Shown here one piece after another: positions 1 through 10,192 of a stretch of 64,000 nt of DNA. How positions within the stretch are numbered: the first letter of the stretch is position 1; each line of letters begins with the position of its first letter. Below the pieces are notes generated by a model. That model was not told where the DNA came from and did no database searches. It was given only the letters and a program-made list of their open reading frames with translations. The translations under genes were made by a program, and so were the position numbers. The stretch comes from Burkholderiales bacterium (GTDB lineage Bacteria > Pseudomonadota > Gammaproteobacteria > Burkholderiales > WYBJ01). Location of the stretch: the NCBI GenBank assembly GCA_020848435.1, contig JADLAC010000054.1, positions 25,588 through 89,587 on the forward strand. The letters are read 5' to 3'.

Positions 1-1764
1 GTCGTCGGCGATGAATTCCACGGCGTATTCCAGCGTGAGCTGGATCGGCGGGGTGAGCAGGATGGCGTCGTCCTTCAACACCGTGCGGAAGTTCGTGAGC
101 TGCTTGGTCTTGACCGGGTTGACGGTCAGATCGTTGTCCCGGCTGTGGATGCCGATCACCATGCCCTCGTACACGCGATCGCCCGGCTTGACGAACAGGC
201 GCCCGCGCTCCTGCAGCTTGCCCAGCGCGTAGGCCACGGCATCGCCGTCGTCGCCGGAAATGAGCGCGCCGTTGCGCCGGCCGGGGATGTCGGCCTTCAT
301 GGCCGCGTAATCGTCGAATACATGGCTCATCAAGCCCGTGCCGCGGGTGAGATTGAGAAACTCGTTCTGGAATCCGATCAGGCCGCGCGCCGGAATGCGG
401 TACTCGAGGCGCACGCGTCCCTTGCCATCGGGTGCCATGTCGGTCAGCTCGCCCCGGCGTACGCCGAGCGCCTCCATGACCGAGCCCTGGTGTGCGTCTT
501 CGAGGTCGATGGTGAGCGCTTCGAACGGCTCGCACGGGACTCCATCGAGCACGCGCGTAATGACCTCAGGGCGGCCGACGGCGAGCTCGTAGCCTTCGCG
601 GCGCATGTTCTCCAGCAGGATGGTGAGATGCAGCTCGCCGCGGCCCGATATCCGGAAGATGTCCGGGTCAGCGGTCTCGTCGACCCGCAGCGCGACGTTG
701 GTGTTGAGCTCGCGGGCGAGGCGCTCGGCCAACTGGCGACTGGTGACGAAGCGGCCTTCCTGCCCGGCGAATGGCGAGGTGTTGACCTGGAAGGTCATGG
801 TCAAGGTCGGCTCGTCGACCGCCAGCACCGGCAACGCCTCGGGGTGCTCGGGATCGGCCAGGGTCGCGCCGATGCTCACCTGCTCGACACCGGAGACGAC
901 CACGATATCGCCCGCGCCGGCTTCGGCCAGTGCGACGCGCTCGAGGCCGCGAAAGCCGTGCACTTGGCCGATGCGCGCGCGTTGCGGCGTCTTGTCCGGC
1001 GCCAAGACGACGATCTCTTGGCCGGGGAGCAGGCGGCCGCGGCTGATGCGGCCGATGCCCATGCGCCCGACGTAGCTCGAATAGTCGAGCGCGCTGATGC
1101 GAAGCTGAAACGCTCCCCGGACATCGCCTTCAGGCGCGGCGACATGGGTGACGATCGCATCGAACAGCGCACGCATGGAAGGCGCCTCGCTGCCATCGCC
1201 TGCGGCGGGCGATCCGAGCGCACGTGGGGCCTGATCGAGATCGGTCACCGCCCAGCCCTGGAGGGCCGAGGCATAGACGACGGGGAAGTCGAGCTGCTCC
1301 TCGGTCGCGCCGAGCCGATCGAACAGATCGAAGGTTTGGCTGACGACCCATTCGGGCCGCGCGCCGTCGCGATCGACCTTGTTCACCACCACGATCGGGC
1401 GCAAGCCGAGCGCGAGCGCCTTCTTGGTGACGAAGCGCGTCTGCGGCATCGGACCTTCGACCGCGTCGACCAGGACCAGCACGCCGTCGACCATCGACAG
1501 CGCACGCTCGACTTCGCCGCCGAAGTCGCGGTGCCCGGGCGTATCGACGATATTGATCTTGACGCCCCGGTATTCGACGGCGGTGTTCTTGGCGAGGATG
1601 GTGATGCCGCGCTCGCGTTCCAGGTCGTTCGAATCCATGACCCGCTCGGCGACCTGCTGGTGCGCGGCAAAGACACCCGCTTGGCGCAGGAGCTTGTCGA
1701 CCAGGGTCGTCTTGCCGTGGTCGACGTGGGCGATGATCGCGATGTTGCGGATGGGGGCTGACAT
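1..1764 (-). CDS. typA: Translational GTPase TypA/BipA (3' end cut by window edge)
   Basis: Ribosome-associated GTPase of the EF-G/LepA class, involved in 50S assembly and stress or cold adaptation. The reverse-strand translation starts [20 protein letters not shown], with the G1 loop AHVDHGKT, then [11 protein letters not shown] (G3) and NKVD (G4). The frame stays open for 588 codons to the edge and ends ...[10 protein letters not shown]. TypA proteins are normally a little over 600 residues, so only about the last 20 are missing. The ATG at 1764 follows a TACAAT-like -10 (reverse complement of 1790-1795), suggesting a short leader. ETF-QO lies upstream in the same orientation. A 538-codon open frame on the opposite strand is a GC shadow. 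Identification is very secure. Confidence 0.96.
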   Translation of the reverse strand, partial: MSAPIRNIAIIAHVDHGKTTLVDKLLRQAGVFAAHQQVAERVMDSNDLERERGITILAKNTAVEYRGVKINIVDTPGHRDFGGEVERALSMVDGVLVLVDAVEGPMPQTRFVTKKALALGLRPIVVVNKVDRDGARPEWVVSQTFDLFDRLGATEEQLDFPVVYASALQGWAVTDLDQAPRALGSPAAGDGSEAPSMRALFDAIVTHVAAPEGDVRGAFQLRISALDYSSYVGRMGIGRISRGRLLPGQEIVVLAPDKTPQRARIGQVHGFRGLERVALAEAGAGDIVVVSGVEQVSIGATLADPEHPEALPVLAVDEPTLTMTFQVNTSPFAGQEGRFVTSRQLAERLARELNTNVALRVDETADPDIFRISGRGELHLTILLENMRREGYELAVGRPEVITRVLDGVPCEPFEALTIDLEDAHQGSVMEALGVRRGELTDMAPDGKGRVRLEYRIPARGLIGFQNEFLNLTRGTGLMSHVFDDYAAMKADIPGRRNGALISGDDGDAVAYALGKLQERGRLFVKPGDRVYEGMVIGIHSRDNDLTVNPVKTKQLTNFRTVLKDDAILLTPPIQLTLEYAVEFIADD

Positions 1765-1959
1765 GGGAGCGCACCGGGGAAGGGGCGCGATTGTAGCACC
1801 CGGTGGCGCTGGCACCGAGACAAATGAGACCGGCGCGGCAGCCGAATCGGTTCGGATGCAGAGACGACGGGGACGATCCGGACAGGGAGCTCGGGAGGCT
1901 GCGGCGGGAAGCAGACCGGTTTGGGTCGCGCTACGATCGGGGGACGATTCGGACGGCGC

Positions 1960-3609
1960 TCACATGTTCGGGTAGTTGGGGCCGCCGCCGCCTTCGGGCA
2001 CCACCCAGACGATGTTCTGGGTCGGATCCTTGATATCGCAGGTCTTACAGTGCACGCAGTTCTGCGCATTGATCTGCAAGCGGGGATTGGCGCCGTCGTC
2101 GTCGCGAACGATCTCGTACACGCCCGCCGGGCAATAGCGTTGCTCGGGCGCATCGTAGAGCTCGAGGTTGACCCGGATCGGCACCGTCGGGTCCTTGAGG
2201 GTGAGATGGCAAGGCTGGTTTTCTTCGTGGTTGGTGTTGGAGATGAACACCGAGGACAGCCGATCGAAGCTCACCACGCCGTCGGGCTTGGGGTAGTCGA
2301 TCGCCTTGGCATCGCGCTTGTTGGCGAGCGTCTCGTTGTCCGCGTGCCGGTGGCGCAAGGTCCAGGGCGCCTTGCCGCCCAGGATGATCTGATCCATGCC
2401 GACCATGAGCGTGCCGGTGACGAGGCCGCGGCCCATCCAGGGCTTGAAATTTCGTGCCCGGTGCAGCTCCTCGTACAACCAGCTCGCGCGGAATGCCGCA
2501 GGATAGCTTTCCAGCTCGTCGCCGGCGCGCCCGGCGGCGAGCGCGTCGAAGGCGCTCCCGGCCGCCAGCATGCCCGACTTGATCGCGGCATGGCTGCCCT
2601 TGATGCGGGATGCGTTGAGGAAGCCGGCGTCGTCGCCGATGAGCGCGCCGCCGGGAAAGACCAGCTTGGGCAGCGACTGCAGTCCGCCCGCGGCGATCGC
2701 GCGGGCGCCATAGGCGAGGCGCTTACCGCCTTCGAAGAAGGTACGGATATGGGGATGCGTCTTGTAGCGCTGGAACTCCTCGTACGGATTGAGATACGGA
2801 TTGGTATAGCCCAATCCGACGACGAATCCGACCGCGACCAGGTTGTCTTCCATGTGATAGAGAAAGGAGCCGCCGTACTGCGATCGATCCAGCGGCCAGC
2901 CCGCGGTATGCACCACCAGGCCGCGATGATGCTTGGCCGGATCGATCTGCCACAGCTCCTTCAAACCGATGCCGTAGACCTGGGGGCCGACGCCTTCGCG
3001 CAGGCGAAAGCGCTCCTGGATGCGCTTGCCGAGATGGCCGCGGCAGCCCTCGGCGAAGAACGTGTATTTCGCGTGCAGCTCCATCCCGGGCTGGTAGTTT
3101 TCGGTCGGCTGGCCGTCCTTGCCGACTCCCACGTCGCCGGTGGCTACGCCCTTCACGCTGCCGTCGTCGTTGAACAGCACCTCGGCGGCGGCGAAGCCGG
3201 GAAAGATCTCCACGCCCAGCGCTTCGGCCTGCTGGCCGAGCCAGCGGCAGACGTTGCCCAAGCTGACGACGTAGTTGCCATGGTTGCGAAAGCACGCGGG
3301 GAGGAACACGTCGGGCACTTTGAAGCTGCCCGCCGTCGACAAGAACATGAATCGGTCTTCGCTCACCGGCGCATTGAGCGGCGCGCCTTGCGCCTGCCAA
3401 TCGGGCAGCAATTCGTTGAGCGCGCGTGGATCCATGACCGCGCCCGAGAGGATGTGCGCGCCGATCTCGGAGCCTTTTTCGAGCACGCAGACGCTGGTCT
3501 CGGTACCTTTCTCCGCGGCGAGCTGCTTGATGCGAATGGCCGCCGCCAGCCCCGCCGGTCCGCCGCCGACCACGACAACGTCATACTGCATCGATTCGCG
3601 TTGCGCCAA
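1960..3609 (-). CDS. Electron transfer flavoprotein-ubiquinone oxidoreductase
   Basis: Membrane-associated FAD and 4Fe-4S enzyme that passes electrons from ETF (fatty-acid and amino-acid oxidation) to ubiquinone. The 549 residues match the family length. An N-terminal FAD-binding motif [12 protein letters not shown] is near residues 11-22, and the C-terminus carries the cluster cysteines CPAGVYE and [12 protein letters not shown]. The start is a TTG at 3609 preceded by GGGAGA. An ATG at 3591 is possible, but the residues between (QRES before MQYD) resemble the REAM/MEYD start of homologues, which favours the TTG. It lies downstream of hpnE after a gap of about 240 bases with no gene. ETF subunits are not in the window. 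Confidence 0.95.
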   Translation of the reverse strand: MAQRESMQYDVVVVGGGPAGLAAAIRIKQLAAEKGTETSVCVLEKGSEIGAHILSGAVMDPRALNELLPDWQAQGAPLNAPVSEDRFMFLSTAGSFKVPDVFLPACFRNHGNYVVSLGNVCRWLGQQAEALGVEIFPGFAAAEVLFNDDGSVKGVATGDVGVGKDGQPTENYQPGMELHAKYTFFAEGCRGHLGKRIQERFRLREGVGPQVYGIGLKELWQIDPAKHHRGLVVHTAGWPLDRSQYGGSFLYHMEDNLVAVGFVVGLGYTNPYLNPYEEFQRYKTHPHIRTFFEGGKRLAYGARAIAAGGLQSLPKLVFPGGALIGDDAGFLNASRIKGSHAAIKSGMLAAGSAFDALAAGRAGDELESYPAAFRASWLYEELHRARNFKPWMGRGLVTGTLMVGMDQIILGGKAPWTLRHRHADNETLANKRDAKAIDYPKPDGVVSFDRLSSVFISNTNHEENQPCHLTLKDPTVPIRVNLELYDAPEQRYCPAGVYEIVRDDDGANPRLQINAQNCVHCKTCDIKDPTQNIVWVVPEGGGGPNYPNM

Positions 3610-3847
3610 CGTCGCTCTCCCAGGGCGTTTCCAGGAACGCCATTCGCTAGAATTTGCCCGTAATCTTACACCGCGCCAGTGCGCGATACGCCTGCCGATT
3701 CATGTCCTCGGCCCGGTGCGCAATCCCGTGAGACCTTGCCATCACGCCTCGCCCCGGCCGCGAGAAATCTCGGATCAGGGTCGCAGCCGGCGGCCCATGG
3801 ACAGCGGCGGCTGCGCCGCCGCCGAGCGCATGCTGGTCGCGGCGCGA

Positions 3848-5158
3848 TCAGGCGCCGATCTCTTCGGCGGCGAGCTCGGCGCAGCGTAAGCCGCTTTGCA
3901 CGGCCGCTTCCAAGGTCGCCGGATAGTCGCCGCGGGTATAGTCGCCGGCGAGGAAGAGCCCGCGCACGCCGGTGCGCTGATCGGGGCGGTGCAAGCCGGG
4001 GGTGCAGGAGAAGGTCGCGCGCTTCTCTTCGATTACCTGGATCCACTCGGGCGTACCAAGCTCGGGAACGAGCATGCCGAGCTCGCGCTGCACGGCGCGC
4101 GCAAGCCCATTCCTATCGAGCTCGTCGCGCGCGCGGGCGCTGATGACCACGGCGAGCAGGCCCGCTTGCCCGCTGATCGCCGCGCGGTCGAAAACCCATT
4201 GCGCGACGCCTCCCGACATGCCCAGCATCGGCAAGGGCAGCGCGCACGGCTGGGCGAAGCGCAGGTAGAGCGTGACGATGGGCTGGTAGGCGAGTGCCTC
4301 GATCTGCCGCAACGGCGCCGCCAGGGCAGCGATATGACCGGCGAGGGAGGCGACGCGCGTGGGCTGCGTGGCGACGATGACCGCGCTATGAGACGCCGCG
4401 CCGCTGTGCGTGGCGAGCATGAAGCGCTCGCCGCTGGGCTCGATGCGAGTCACCATTCGGCCCAGGTGCACCGTAGCACCTCGCCGCACGATGTACTCGG
4501 CGGCCGGTGCGGGAAAGAGGCTGGTCAAGTCGACCCGCGGCAGCACCAGGTCGGACGCCGTTCGAGCCCCCGCCACGCCATCGCGCAAGACATTGAGAAA
4601 GACCTGCGCCGATGCTTGTCCGGGCGGGGTATTGAGCGCGGCGATACAAAGCGGCTCCCATAGAAAGCGTATCGCGCTCGCGTGCTGGCGGCGTTGCGTG
4701 AGCAGCGTGGTCACCGAGGTATCCGCGCTCAGGCGGAATTCGTGCCGCCCGCACCACAGGAAGAAGCGCGCGCAGCCCAGGCGCGCGCCGGCGCTCATGC
4801 CCTGCGCGCGCAAGAGCCCCAGTGCGAGATGCCAGGGCGCAGGGAGCTGCGGACAGCGCAACGCGAAATGCGGGGGGAAGGCCCATTGCAGCGGCATGCG
4901 CAGCAAGCTCCCCGCCGGCGTGCCGACGCGCTCGATCAGATCCAACGTGTGCCGATAAGCGCCGATCAGGATGTGCTGGCCGTTATCGAGCACCTGCCCA
5001 TTGCGCACGACGCGGCGCGCGCGGCCGCCGAGATCGCGCGCCGCTTCGTAGAGCGTTACCGGGATGCCGCGCTCGACCAGGGCGACGGCGGCGGCCATCC
5101 CCGCATATCCGCCGCCGACGATGGCGACGTCCGCGCCCGTGCGAGCGATTCGATCCAC
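3848..5158 (-). CDS. hpnE: Hydroxysqualene dehydroxylase HpnE
   Basis: FAD-dependent amine-oxidase-fold enzyme that reduces hydroxysqualene to squalene, the last step of the HpnCDE route. The N-terminus has the dinucleotide motif VGGGYAGMAAA followed by the ADP-ribose acid and DLGGRARR, typical of the phytoene desaturase/HpnE group. The C-terminus ends in GLFLAGDYTRGDYPATLE, the second FAD contact of this fold. Length 436 aa is normal. It starts with GTG at 5158, three bases after the SDR stop, so the two are surely co-transcribed. The context of hpnC and hpnD upstream fixes the assignment over other desaturases. Confidence 0.93.
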   Translation of the reverse strand: MDRIARTGADVAIVGGGYAGMAAAVALVERGIPVTLYEAARDLGGRARRVVRNGQVLDNGQHILIGAYRHTLDLIERVGTPAGSLLRMPLQWAFPPHFALRCPQLPAPWHLALGLLRAQGMSAGARLGCARFFLWCGRHEFRLSADTSVTTLLTQRRQHASAIRFLWEPLCIAALNTPPGQASAQVFLNVLRDGVAGARTASDLVLPRVDLTSLFPAPAAEYIVRRGATVHLGRMVTRIEPSGERFMLATHSGAASHSAVIVATQPTRVASLAGHIAALAAPLRQIEALAYQPIVTLYLRFAQPCALPLPMLGMSGGVAQWVFDRAAISGQAGLLAVVISARARDELDRNGLARAVQRELGMLVPELGTPEWIQVIEEKRATFSCTPGLHRPDQRTGVRGLFLAGDYTRGDYPATLEAAVQSGLRCAELAAEEIGA

Positions 5159-5161
5159 CGT

Positions 5162-5914
5162 TCAGAACGAGTAGCGGCGCAGTCCTCCGTCCACGGGCAT
5201 CACCGTGCCGGTGATGTAGCCGGCGAGCGGCGAGGCAAGAAAGACCGCCAGCACCGCGAGCTCCTCGGGCTCGCCGTAGCGGCCCATCGGGATTTCCTTC
5301 TGCGAATGCTCGCGGCGATAGTCTTCCGGGTAATTGCGCCGAATCTGCTCGCTCATGATGCGTCCCGGCGGAATGGAGTTGATCGTGATGCCATGGCGGC
5401 CGATCTCGCGCGACAAGCCCTTGGACCAGGCATGCACGCCGGCCTTGGCCGAGAACGCGGCATTGAGGCCCTCGGGCTCCGACTTGCCGGTGATATTGAT
5501 GATGCGGCCCCAGTTGTGTTTGATCATGTCCGGCAGAACGGCATGGGTGAGCTGTCGCACCCGGGTGAAGTTGAGCGTCATGGCCTCGGTCCAGTGTTCC
5601 TCGGGCGCGTCGATCGGCAGCGGCCTGCTGCCGCCGGCGCAATTGATCAGGATCTCGATCCGACCCAGCGCTTGCAGTGCCTCCGCCGCAAGCTTCTGCG
5701 GCGCGCCTTCCGGCATCACGTCGGCCTCGATGGCTAGCGGCTGGGGATGACCGCTCGCCACGATCTCGCTCGCCAGCGCGTCGAGCAAGCTGCGGCGACG
5801 CGCAACGATGGCGCAGCGAACGCCCTCGGCGGCCAGGAGCTTCGCGATGGCGCGGCCGATACCCATGCTGGCGCCAGTTACCAGCGCCGTTCTGCCCTTC
5901 AACTGCAAGTCCAT
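5162..5914 (-). CDS. SDR-family oxidoreductase without the canonical YxxxK tyrosine
   Basis: Short-chain dehydrogenase/reductase of 250 aa with the NAD(P) motif TGASMGIG (residues 13-20), the NCAGG motif (91-95) and the C-terminal GTVMPVDGG. In the active-site stretch, Lys157 sits in AAFSAKAGV and the position four before it, normally Tyr, is Ala153; the nearest aromatic is Phe154. The preceding ITGKSEPEG replaces the usual serine-rich loop. It may be a divergent reductase or no longer use classical SDR chemistry. It has a strong Shine-Dalgarno (GAGGAGA) before the ATG and sits between hpnD and hpnE, suggesting an accessory role in isoprenoid or lipid metabolism. Substrate unknown. Confidence 0.85.
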   Translation of the reverse strand: MDLQLKGRTALVTGASMGIGRAIAKLLAAEGVRCAIVARRRSLLDALASEIVASGHPQPLAIEADVMPEGAPQKLAAEALQALGRIEILINCAGGSRPLPIDAPEEHWTEAMTLNFTRVRQLTHAVLPDMIKHNWGRIINITGKSEPEGLNAAFSAKAGVHAWSKGLSREIGRHGITINSIPPGRIMSEQIRRNYPEDYRREHSQKEIPMGRYGEPEELAVLAVFLASPLAGYITGTVMPVDGGLRRYSF

Positions 5915-6002
5915 CTTGTCTCCTCGGTCGTCGGGTGATGCGTGTCGAGCCCGCCAACGCGCGGGCGTGTGAAGTTGCCTTCGCTGCCCCGTGATGCGTT
6001 CC

Positions 6003-6836
6003 TCAGGTCGCAGCCCAGGTCTTCCAGGCGATCCAGAGCTTGCTCAGCGGCGTGAGCGATACCTTCGCTTTGAGCACGTGCGTACCCTCGGCATCGATCT
6101 CGTCCAGCAGGCGGCGATAGATCGCCGCCATGATGAGCCCGGCGCGTTGCGAGCGCCGATCGGCCGCGGGCAGTTTATCCAACGCTTGACGATAGTAGCT
6201 GCGCGCGCGCGCGATCTGAAACCGCAGCAGGTTGCGCATGCCATCGGAATCGCGGCCGTTCAGGATATCGGCGGGCGTGAGGCCATAGCGAGCGATATCG
6301 TCGAGCGGAAGATAGACCCGATCGCGGCGTGCGTCCTCGCCGACATCACGCACGATATTGGTGAGCTGGAACGCGATGCCGAGGTCGTGGGCATAGTCGA
6401 GCGTGGCGGGGCTGGAATAGCCGAATACCTTTGCCGACAGCAATCCCACGACGCCGGCCACCCGGTGACAGTAGACGCTGAGCGCGGCGAAGTCGGGATA
6501 ACGATTGTGCTCGAGATCCATCTCCATGCCGGCGATGATCTCCTCCAGTTGCTCGCGCCGCAGGTCGTATGCTGCGACCACGTCGGTCAAGGCGCGTGCA
6601 ACCGGGTGCTGTGCCTTGCCCTCGTAGACGGCGGCGAGCTCGGTGCGCCACCACGCGAGCTTCAACCGCGCCACGCCCGGGTCCGAGGTTTCATCGACCG
6701 CGTCGTCGACTTCGCGGCAAAAGGCGTATAGCGCCACGATGGCGCGGCGCCGCTCCTGCGGCAGGAACAGAAAACTGTAGTAGAAGCTCGAGCCGCTGCG
6801 CGCGGCACGCTCGGCGCAGTATCGATGCGGGTCCAT
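6003..6836 (-). CDS. hpnD: Presqualene diphosphate synthase HpnD
   Basis: Trans-isoprenyl diphosphate synthase (squalene/phytoene synthase fold) that condenses two farnesyl diphosphates to presqualene diphosphate. Both aspartate-rich motifs are visible: REVDDAVDE near residue 50 and NIVRDVGEDARRDRVYLP in the second half. The ATG start at 6836 gives 277 aa, the normal size. An upstream in-frame TTG at 6869 would add 11 residues but neither start has a clear Shine-Dalgarno. It follows hpnC by about 60 bases and precedes the SDR gene by about 90, consistent with one hpn transcript. Confidence 0.93.
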   Translation of the reverse strand: MDPHRYCAERAARSGSSFYYSFLFLPQERRRAIVALYAFCREVDDAVDETSDPGVARLKLAWWRTELAAVYEGKAQHPVARALTDVVAAYDLRREQLEEIIAGMEMDLEHNRYPDFAALSVYCHRVAGVVGLLSAKVFGYSSPATLDYAHDLGIAFQLTNIVRDVGEDARRDRVYLPLDDIARYGLTPADILNGRDSDGMRNLLRFQIARARSYYRQALDKLPAADRRSQRAGLIMAAIYRRLLDEIDAEGTHVLKAKVSLTPLSKLWIAWKTWAAT

Positions 6837-6897
6837 CGGTGCGGTCACGCTGCGCCCGCGCTGCCGCAATAGACCGGTAACGCGAACCGGCGCGCGC

Positions 6898-7725
6898 TCA
6901 CGTCGCGACCCTGCCGTCGCCGCGCATGGCCCGATACAGCATGGACAGCCAATCGGCCGCGCGCAGCACGGGCCGGCGCCGGAAAATATCGAAATCGGCT
7001 TCGATCAGCTTCTGTAATATCGTGTCGCCCCCCGCGACGACCATGCGGATCTCCAAGCCGATTCGGCCCGGGAGCAAGCGACCCAAGCTCGCGCCTGCAT
7101 GCAACATGCTGCGCGTACGCTCCACCTGGAAGCGCATCAGCGCGCGAAAATTCGGGTTCATCGTGCCCTTTTCGATGTCGGCTTCGGTCACGTCGAAGGC
7201 TTGCATGTCCTCGCGCGGCAAGTAGATTCGCCGCTTGCGATAATCGATGCCGACGTCCTGCCAGAAGTTGATGAACTGCAGGGCGCTGCAAATACGATCC
7301 GAGCACGTGAGCGTTTCGGCGTTGCAGGCATCGAACACGTGTAGCAGCAGGCGACCGACGGGATCGGCCGAACGCCGCGCGTAATCCTGCAGCTCGGCGA
7401 AGCTTTCATAGCGGGACTTGACGCAGTCCTGCGAGAAGGCGTCTATCAAATCGTGAAAATAGGCAAACGGCAGCCGGTGCTGTTCGATCGCCACCGAAAG
7501 CTCGGAAAACAGCACATCGTCGAACCGTTCTCCGCGTTCCAGCCGGCGTAGTCGTTCGTCAAACTGGGCCAAGCGTCGCAGTCGCTTGGGAGTCGGCACG
7601 TCGCCCTCGTCGGCGAAGTCGTCGGCGGTACGGGCGAAGCGGTAGATCGCCGCGACGGGACGGCGCAGCCGCGCCGGCAGCAGCAGCGAGGCTACGGGAA
7701 AATTCTCGTAATGTCCGACCCCCAT
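6898..7725 (-). CDS. hpnC: Hydroxysqualene synthase HpnC
   Basis: Squalene/phytoene-synthase-family enzyme converting presqualene diphosphate to hydroxysqualene. Motifs are RTADDFADEGD near residue 31 and FWQDVGIDYRKRRIYLP in the second half, the two metal-binding Asp motifs. Length 275 aa is typical for HpnC, and the N-terminus MGVGHYENFPVASLLLP is characteristic of this subfamily. The ATG is preceded by GAGG at suitable spacing. It is the first gene of the minus-strand hpn set. No squalene-hopene cyclase is in the window, so the end product (hopanoids or C30 carotenoids) cannot be decided here. Confidence 0.93.
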   Translation of the reverse strand: MGVGHYENFPVASLLLPARLRRPVAAIYRFARTADDFADEGDVPTPKRLRRLAQFDERLRRLERGERFDDVLFSELSVAIEQHRLPFAYFHDLIDAFSQDCVKSRYESFAELQDYARRSADPVGRLLLHVFDACNAETLTCSDRICSALQFINFWQDVGIDYRKRRIYLPREDMQAFDVTEADIEKGTMNPNFRALMRFQVERTRSMLHAGASLGRLLPGRIGLEIRMVVAGGDTILQKLIEADFDIFRRRPVLRAADWLSMLYRAMRGDGRVAT

Positions 7726-7951
7726 GAAAATAACCTCGGAACAAGCGCTTAGGTCTCGGTCGGAAGCTGCGGCAGAAAACTGACGCTGGCGGCAAGTAGC
7801 TAATAATATTACACTTGTCGGGCTGCCGGCGGTCGCCCGGAGAGGGCGTCGGATGGCAGCCGGCGTTGCCGCTGTCGCAGTCTATGCTGGCGGATGCGGC
7901 AACCCGAGCGAGAGCCCGGGTCGTTTATTGGCGGGCGCTCTTTGCCCGTCC

Positions 7952-7991
7952 GGCCGGAAAGCCGGATCCCATCGGGTCCGCCTTTCCGGCC
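7952..7991 (+). other. Long stem-loop just upstream of tRNA-Leu
   Basis: Positions 7952-7969 pair with 7974-7991 in an 18-position stem with one C-C mismatch, one G-T pair and a 4-base loop. The outer arm is GGCCGGAAAG with CTTTCCGGCC. It ends two bases before the tRNA acceptor stem and has no T-run. It could be a leader-processing hairpin or a coincidence of GC-rich sequence. Confidence 0.5.
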
Positions 7992-7993
7992 GT

Positions 7994-8078
<85 letters not shown>

Positions 8079-8102
8079 AGTGGAATTCTTCGAGGCTGCA
8101 TG

Positions 8103-9413
8103 ATGCAAGCAAATATTGAAACCATCGGCAACCTGGAGCGGCGGCTGAACATCAGCGTGCCTACCCAGGATATCGACACTGAGATCTTGACCCGACTGAA
8201 ACGGCTGGCGCAGACCGTGAAGATGCACGGGTTCAGGCCGGGCAAGGTCCCGCTGAAGGTGGTCGAAAAGCAGTACGGCACACAAGTGCGGCAGGAGGTC
8301 CTGGCCGAGAAATTGCAGCAATGTTTTGGCGATGCCGTGCGCGAGAACAATCTGCGCGTCGCGGGTTATCCGCGCTTCGAAACCAAGCCCGCCGGGGAGG
8401 GCGATGGGGAGCTCGGTTTCAGCGCGACCTTCGAGGTCTATCCCGAGGTTACGGTCGGTAGCGTCGCCGATGCGAATATCGAGCGCCCGGTGCTTCAGGT
8501 GACCGATGCCGAGGTCGATAAGACCATCGAGGTGCTGCGTAAGCAGCGGGCCACGTTCGAGGCGGTCGAGCGGCCGGCGCAGAACGAGGACTTGGTCACG
8601 ATCGATTTCACCGGCCGGATCGACGGCCAGCCCTTCACCGGCGGTGAAGGCAAGGATGTCCAGATCGTCCTCGGCTCGGGGCGCATGCTGGCCGAATTCG
8701 AACGCGCCATCCTGGGGATGCAGCCCGACGAGACACGCCAATTCGACCTGACCTACCCGGCCGATTATCACGGCAAGGAAGTGGCCGGTAAGAGCGCGCG
8801 ATTCGATCTGACGTTGAAGCGCGTGGAGCAGCCGAAGCTGCCGGCCCTGGATGGCGATTTCGCCAAGTCGCTGGGGGTTGCCGACGGCGATGTCGAGAAG
8901 ATGCGCTCCGAAGTGCGCATCAACGTCGAACGCGAGGTCGAGGCTCGCATCCGCGCGCGCATGAAGGAACAGGCGTTCACGTTGTTGCTGGAACGTGCGA
9001 GCCTCGAGATTCCGCAGTCGCTGATCGACCTGGAAATGCGCTCCCTGGCGCAGGCGGCGCAACGCGACCTGCAGGGACGCGGCATCAAGACCAAAGATGT
9101 GCCGATACCGGCCGATATACTCAAGGCTCAAGCGCAGCGGCGGGTGCGCCTCGGCTTGATCCTGGCTGAGGTGGTACGCGCCAATTCACTCCAGGCAAAG
9201 CCCGAGCAAGTCCTGGCCGCGGTGGAGAATCACGCCAAGAGCTTCGAGCAGCCCCAGGAAGTGGTGAAATGGTACTATTCCTCACCGGAGCGCCTGAACG
9301 AATTCGAGTCGTCGGTAATCGAGCAGAACGTGGTGGATTGGGTCGCTAGCGCGGCCCTGACCGAAGACAAGCCGGTGCAGTTCGAGGAATTGATGGGAAA
9401 GAGCAACGCATGA
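8103..9413 (+). CDS. tig: Trigger factor, ribosome-bound chaperone/prolyl isomerase
   Basis: Binds nascent chains at the ribosome exit tunnel. The 436 aa show an N-terminal ribosome-binding domain with the signature GFRPGKVP near residue 43, an FKBP-type PPIase domain (about 155-245, with DFTGRIDG and FTGGEGKD), and a long helical C-terminal chaperone domain. Two ATGs are adjacent (8100 and 8103); GAGG at 8092-8095 is better spaced for the second. An in-frame extension starting inside the tRNA is not plausible. Its stop overlaps the clpP start by 4 bases (ATGA), so they are translationally coupled. Confidence 0.96.
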   Translation: MQANIETIGNLERRLNISVPTQDIDTEILTRLKRLAQTVKMHGFRPGKVPLKVVEKQYGTQVRQEVLAEKLQQCFGDAVRENNLRVAGYPRFETKPAGEGDGELGFSATFEVYPEVTVGSVADANIERPVLQVTDAEVDKTIEVLRKQRATFEAVERPAQNEDLVTIDFTGRIDGQPFTGGEGKDVQIVLGSGRMLAEFERAILGMQPDETRQFDLTYPADYHGKEVAGKSARFDLTLKRVEQPKLPALDGDFAKSLGVADGDVEKMRSEVRINVEREVEARIRARMKEQAFTLLLERASLEIPQSLIDLEMRSLAQAAQRDLQGRGIKTKDVPIPADILKAQAQRRVRLGLILAEVVRANSLQAKPEQVLAAVENHAKSFEQPQEVVKWYYSSPERLNEFESSVIEQNVVDWVASAALTEDKPVQFEELMGKSNA

Positions 9414-10054
9414 CGATGCGCGTAATGGGCGAGCGGTTCGAGCCGCAGGCACTGGGGCTCGTGCCGATGGTGATCGAGCAAAGCGGACGGGGCGAGCGCG
9501 CCTACGACATCTACTCGCGCCTGTTGAAGGAGCGGGTCGTCTTCCTGGTCGGGCCGGTGAACGAGGTGTCGGCCAACTTGATCGTGGCCCAGCTCCTCTT
9601 CCTGGAATCCGAGAATCCCGACAAGGACATCTATTTCTACATCAACTCGCCGGGCGGATCGGTGTCGGCGGGCCTCGCGGTTTACGACACCATGCAGTTC
9701 GTGAAACCCGACGTGAGCACGCTGTGCGTGGGTCAGGCGGCGAGCATGGGCGCGCTGCTGCTCGCGGCCGGCTCCAAGGGCAAACGCCATTGTCTGCCCA
9801 ATTCGCGCGTGATGATCCATCAGCCGATGGGGGGATTCCAGGGTCAGGCATCCGACGTCGAGATCCACGCGCGCGAAATCCTGTACCTCAAGGGACGATT
9901 GAACGAGATTCTTGCCCGGCACACCGGGCAGAAGGTCGAGCAGATCGAGCGCGATACCGATCGCGACAATTTCCTGGCCGCGGATGAAGCGGTGCGCTAC
10001 GGCCTGGTGGATCGCGTGTTATCGAACCGCACCGAGGCCCTGGCGGTTCGCTAG
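9410..10054 (+). CDS. clpP: ATP-dependent Clp protease proteolytic subunit
   Basis: Serine protease forming the tetradecameric barrel that degrades substrates fed by ClpX or ClpA. Length 214 aa. The catalytic triad can be read directly: Ser112 in QAASMGA, His137 in MIHQPMGG and Asp186 in RDTDRD, close to E. coli positions 111, 136 and 185 in precursor numbering. The N-terminus [22 protein letters not shown] is typical. The start overlaps the end of tig by 4 bases. clpX follows after about 140 bases and may have its own promoter there. Confidence 0.97.
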   Translation: MTMRVMGERFEPQALGLVPMVIEQSGRGERAYDIYSRLLKERVVFLVGPVNEVSANLIVAQLLFLESENPDKDIYFYINSPGGSVSAGLAVYDTMQFVKPDVSTLCVGQAASMGALLLAAGSKGKRHCLPNSRVMIHQPMGGFQGQASDVEIHAREILYLKGRLNEILARHTGQKVEQIERDTDRDNFLAADEAVRYGLVDRVLSNRTEALAVR

Positions 10055-10192
10055 TTCAGGACGCCAGGTGTGCGCAAGGGGCACGTACGGCAGGGAAAGC
10101 CGGCGGGGGGCAGGAACCTCGGGGCGATGGCTGGCGACTAACGAAGTCTACGGTGGAATTCCCTCAAAATCACGATAGTTGATTCGGCGCAC

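Noticed and set aside
145..1761. 538-codon plus-strand open frame opposite typA
   Set aside because: Antisense shadow of a clear GTPase gene; Asp/Arg/Ala/Leu-rich translation without domains.
1921..3663. 580-codon plus-strand frame opposite ETF-QO
   Set aside because: Shadow frame caused by high GC in third positions; no motifs or signal.
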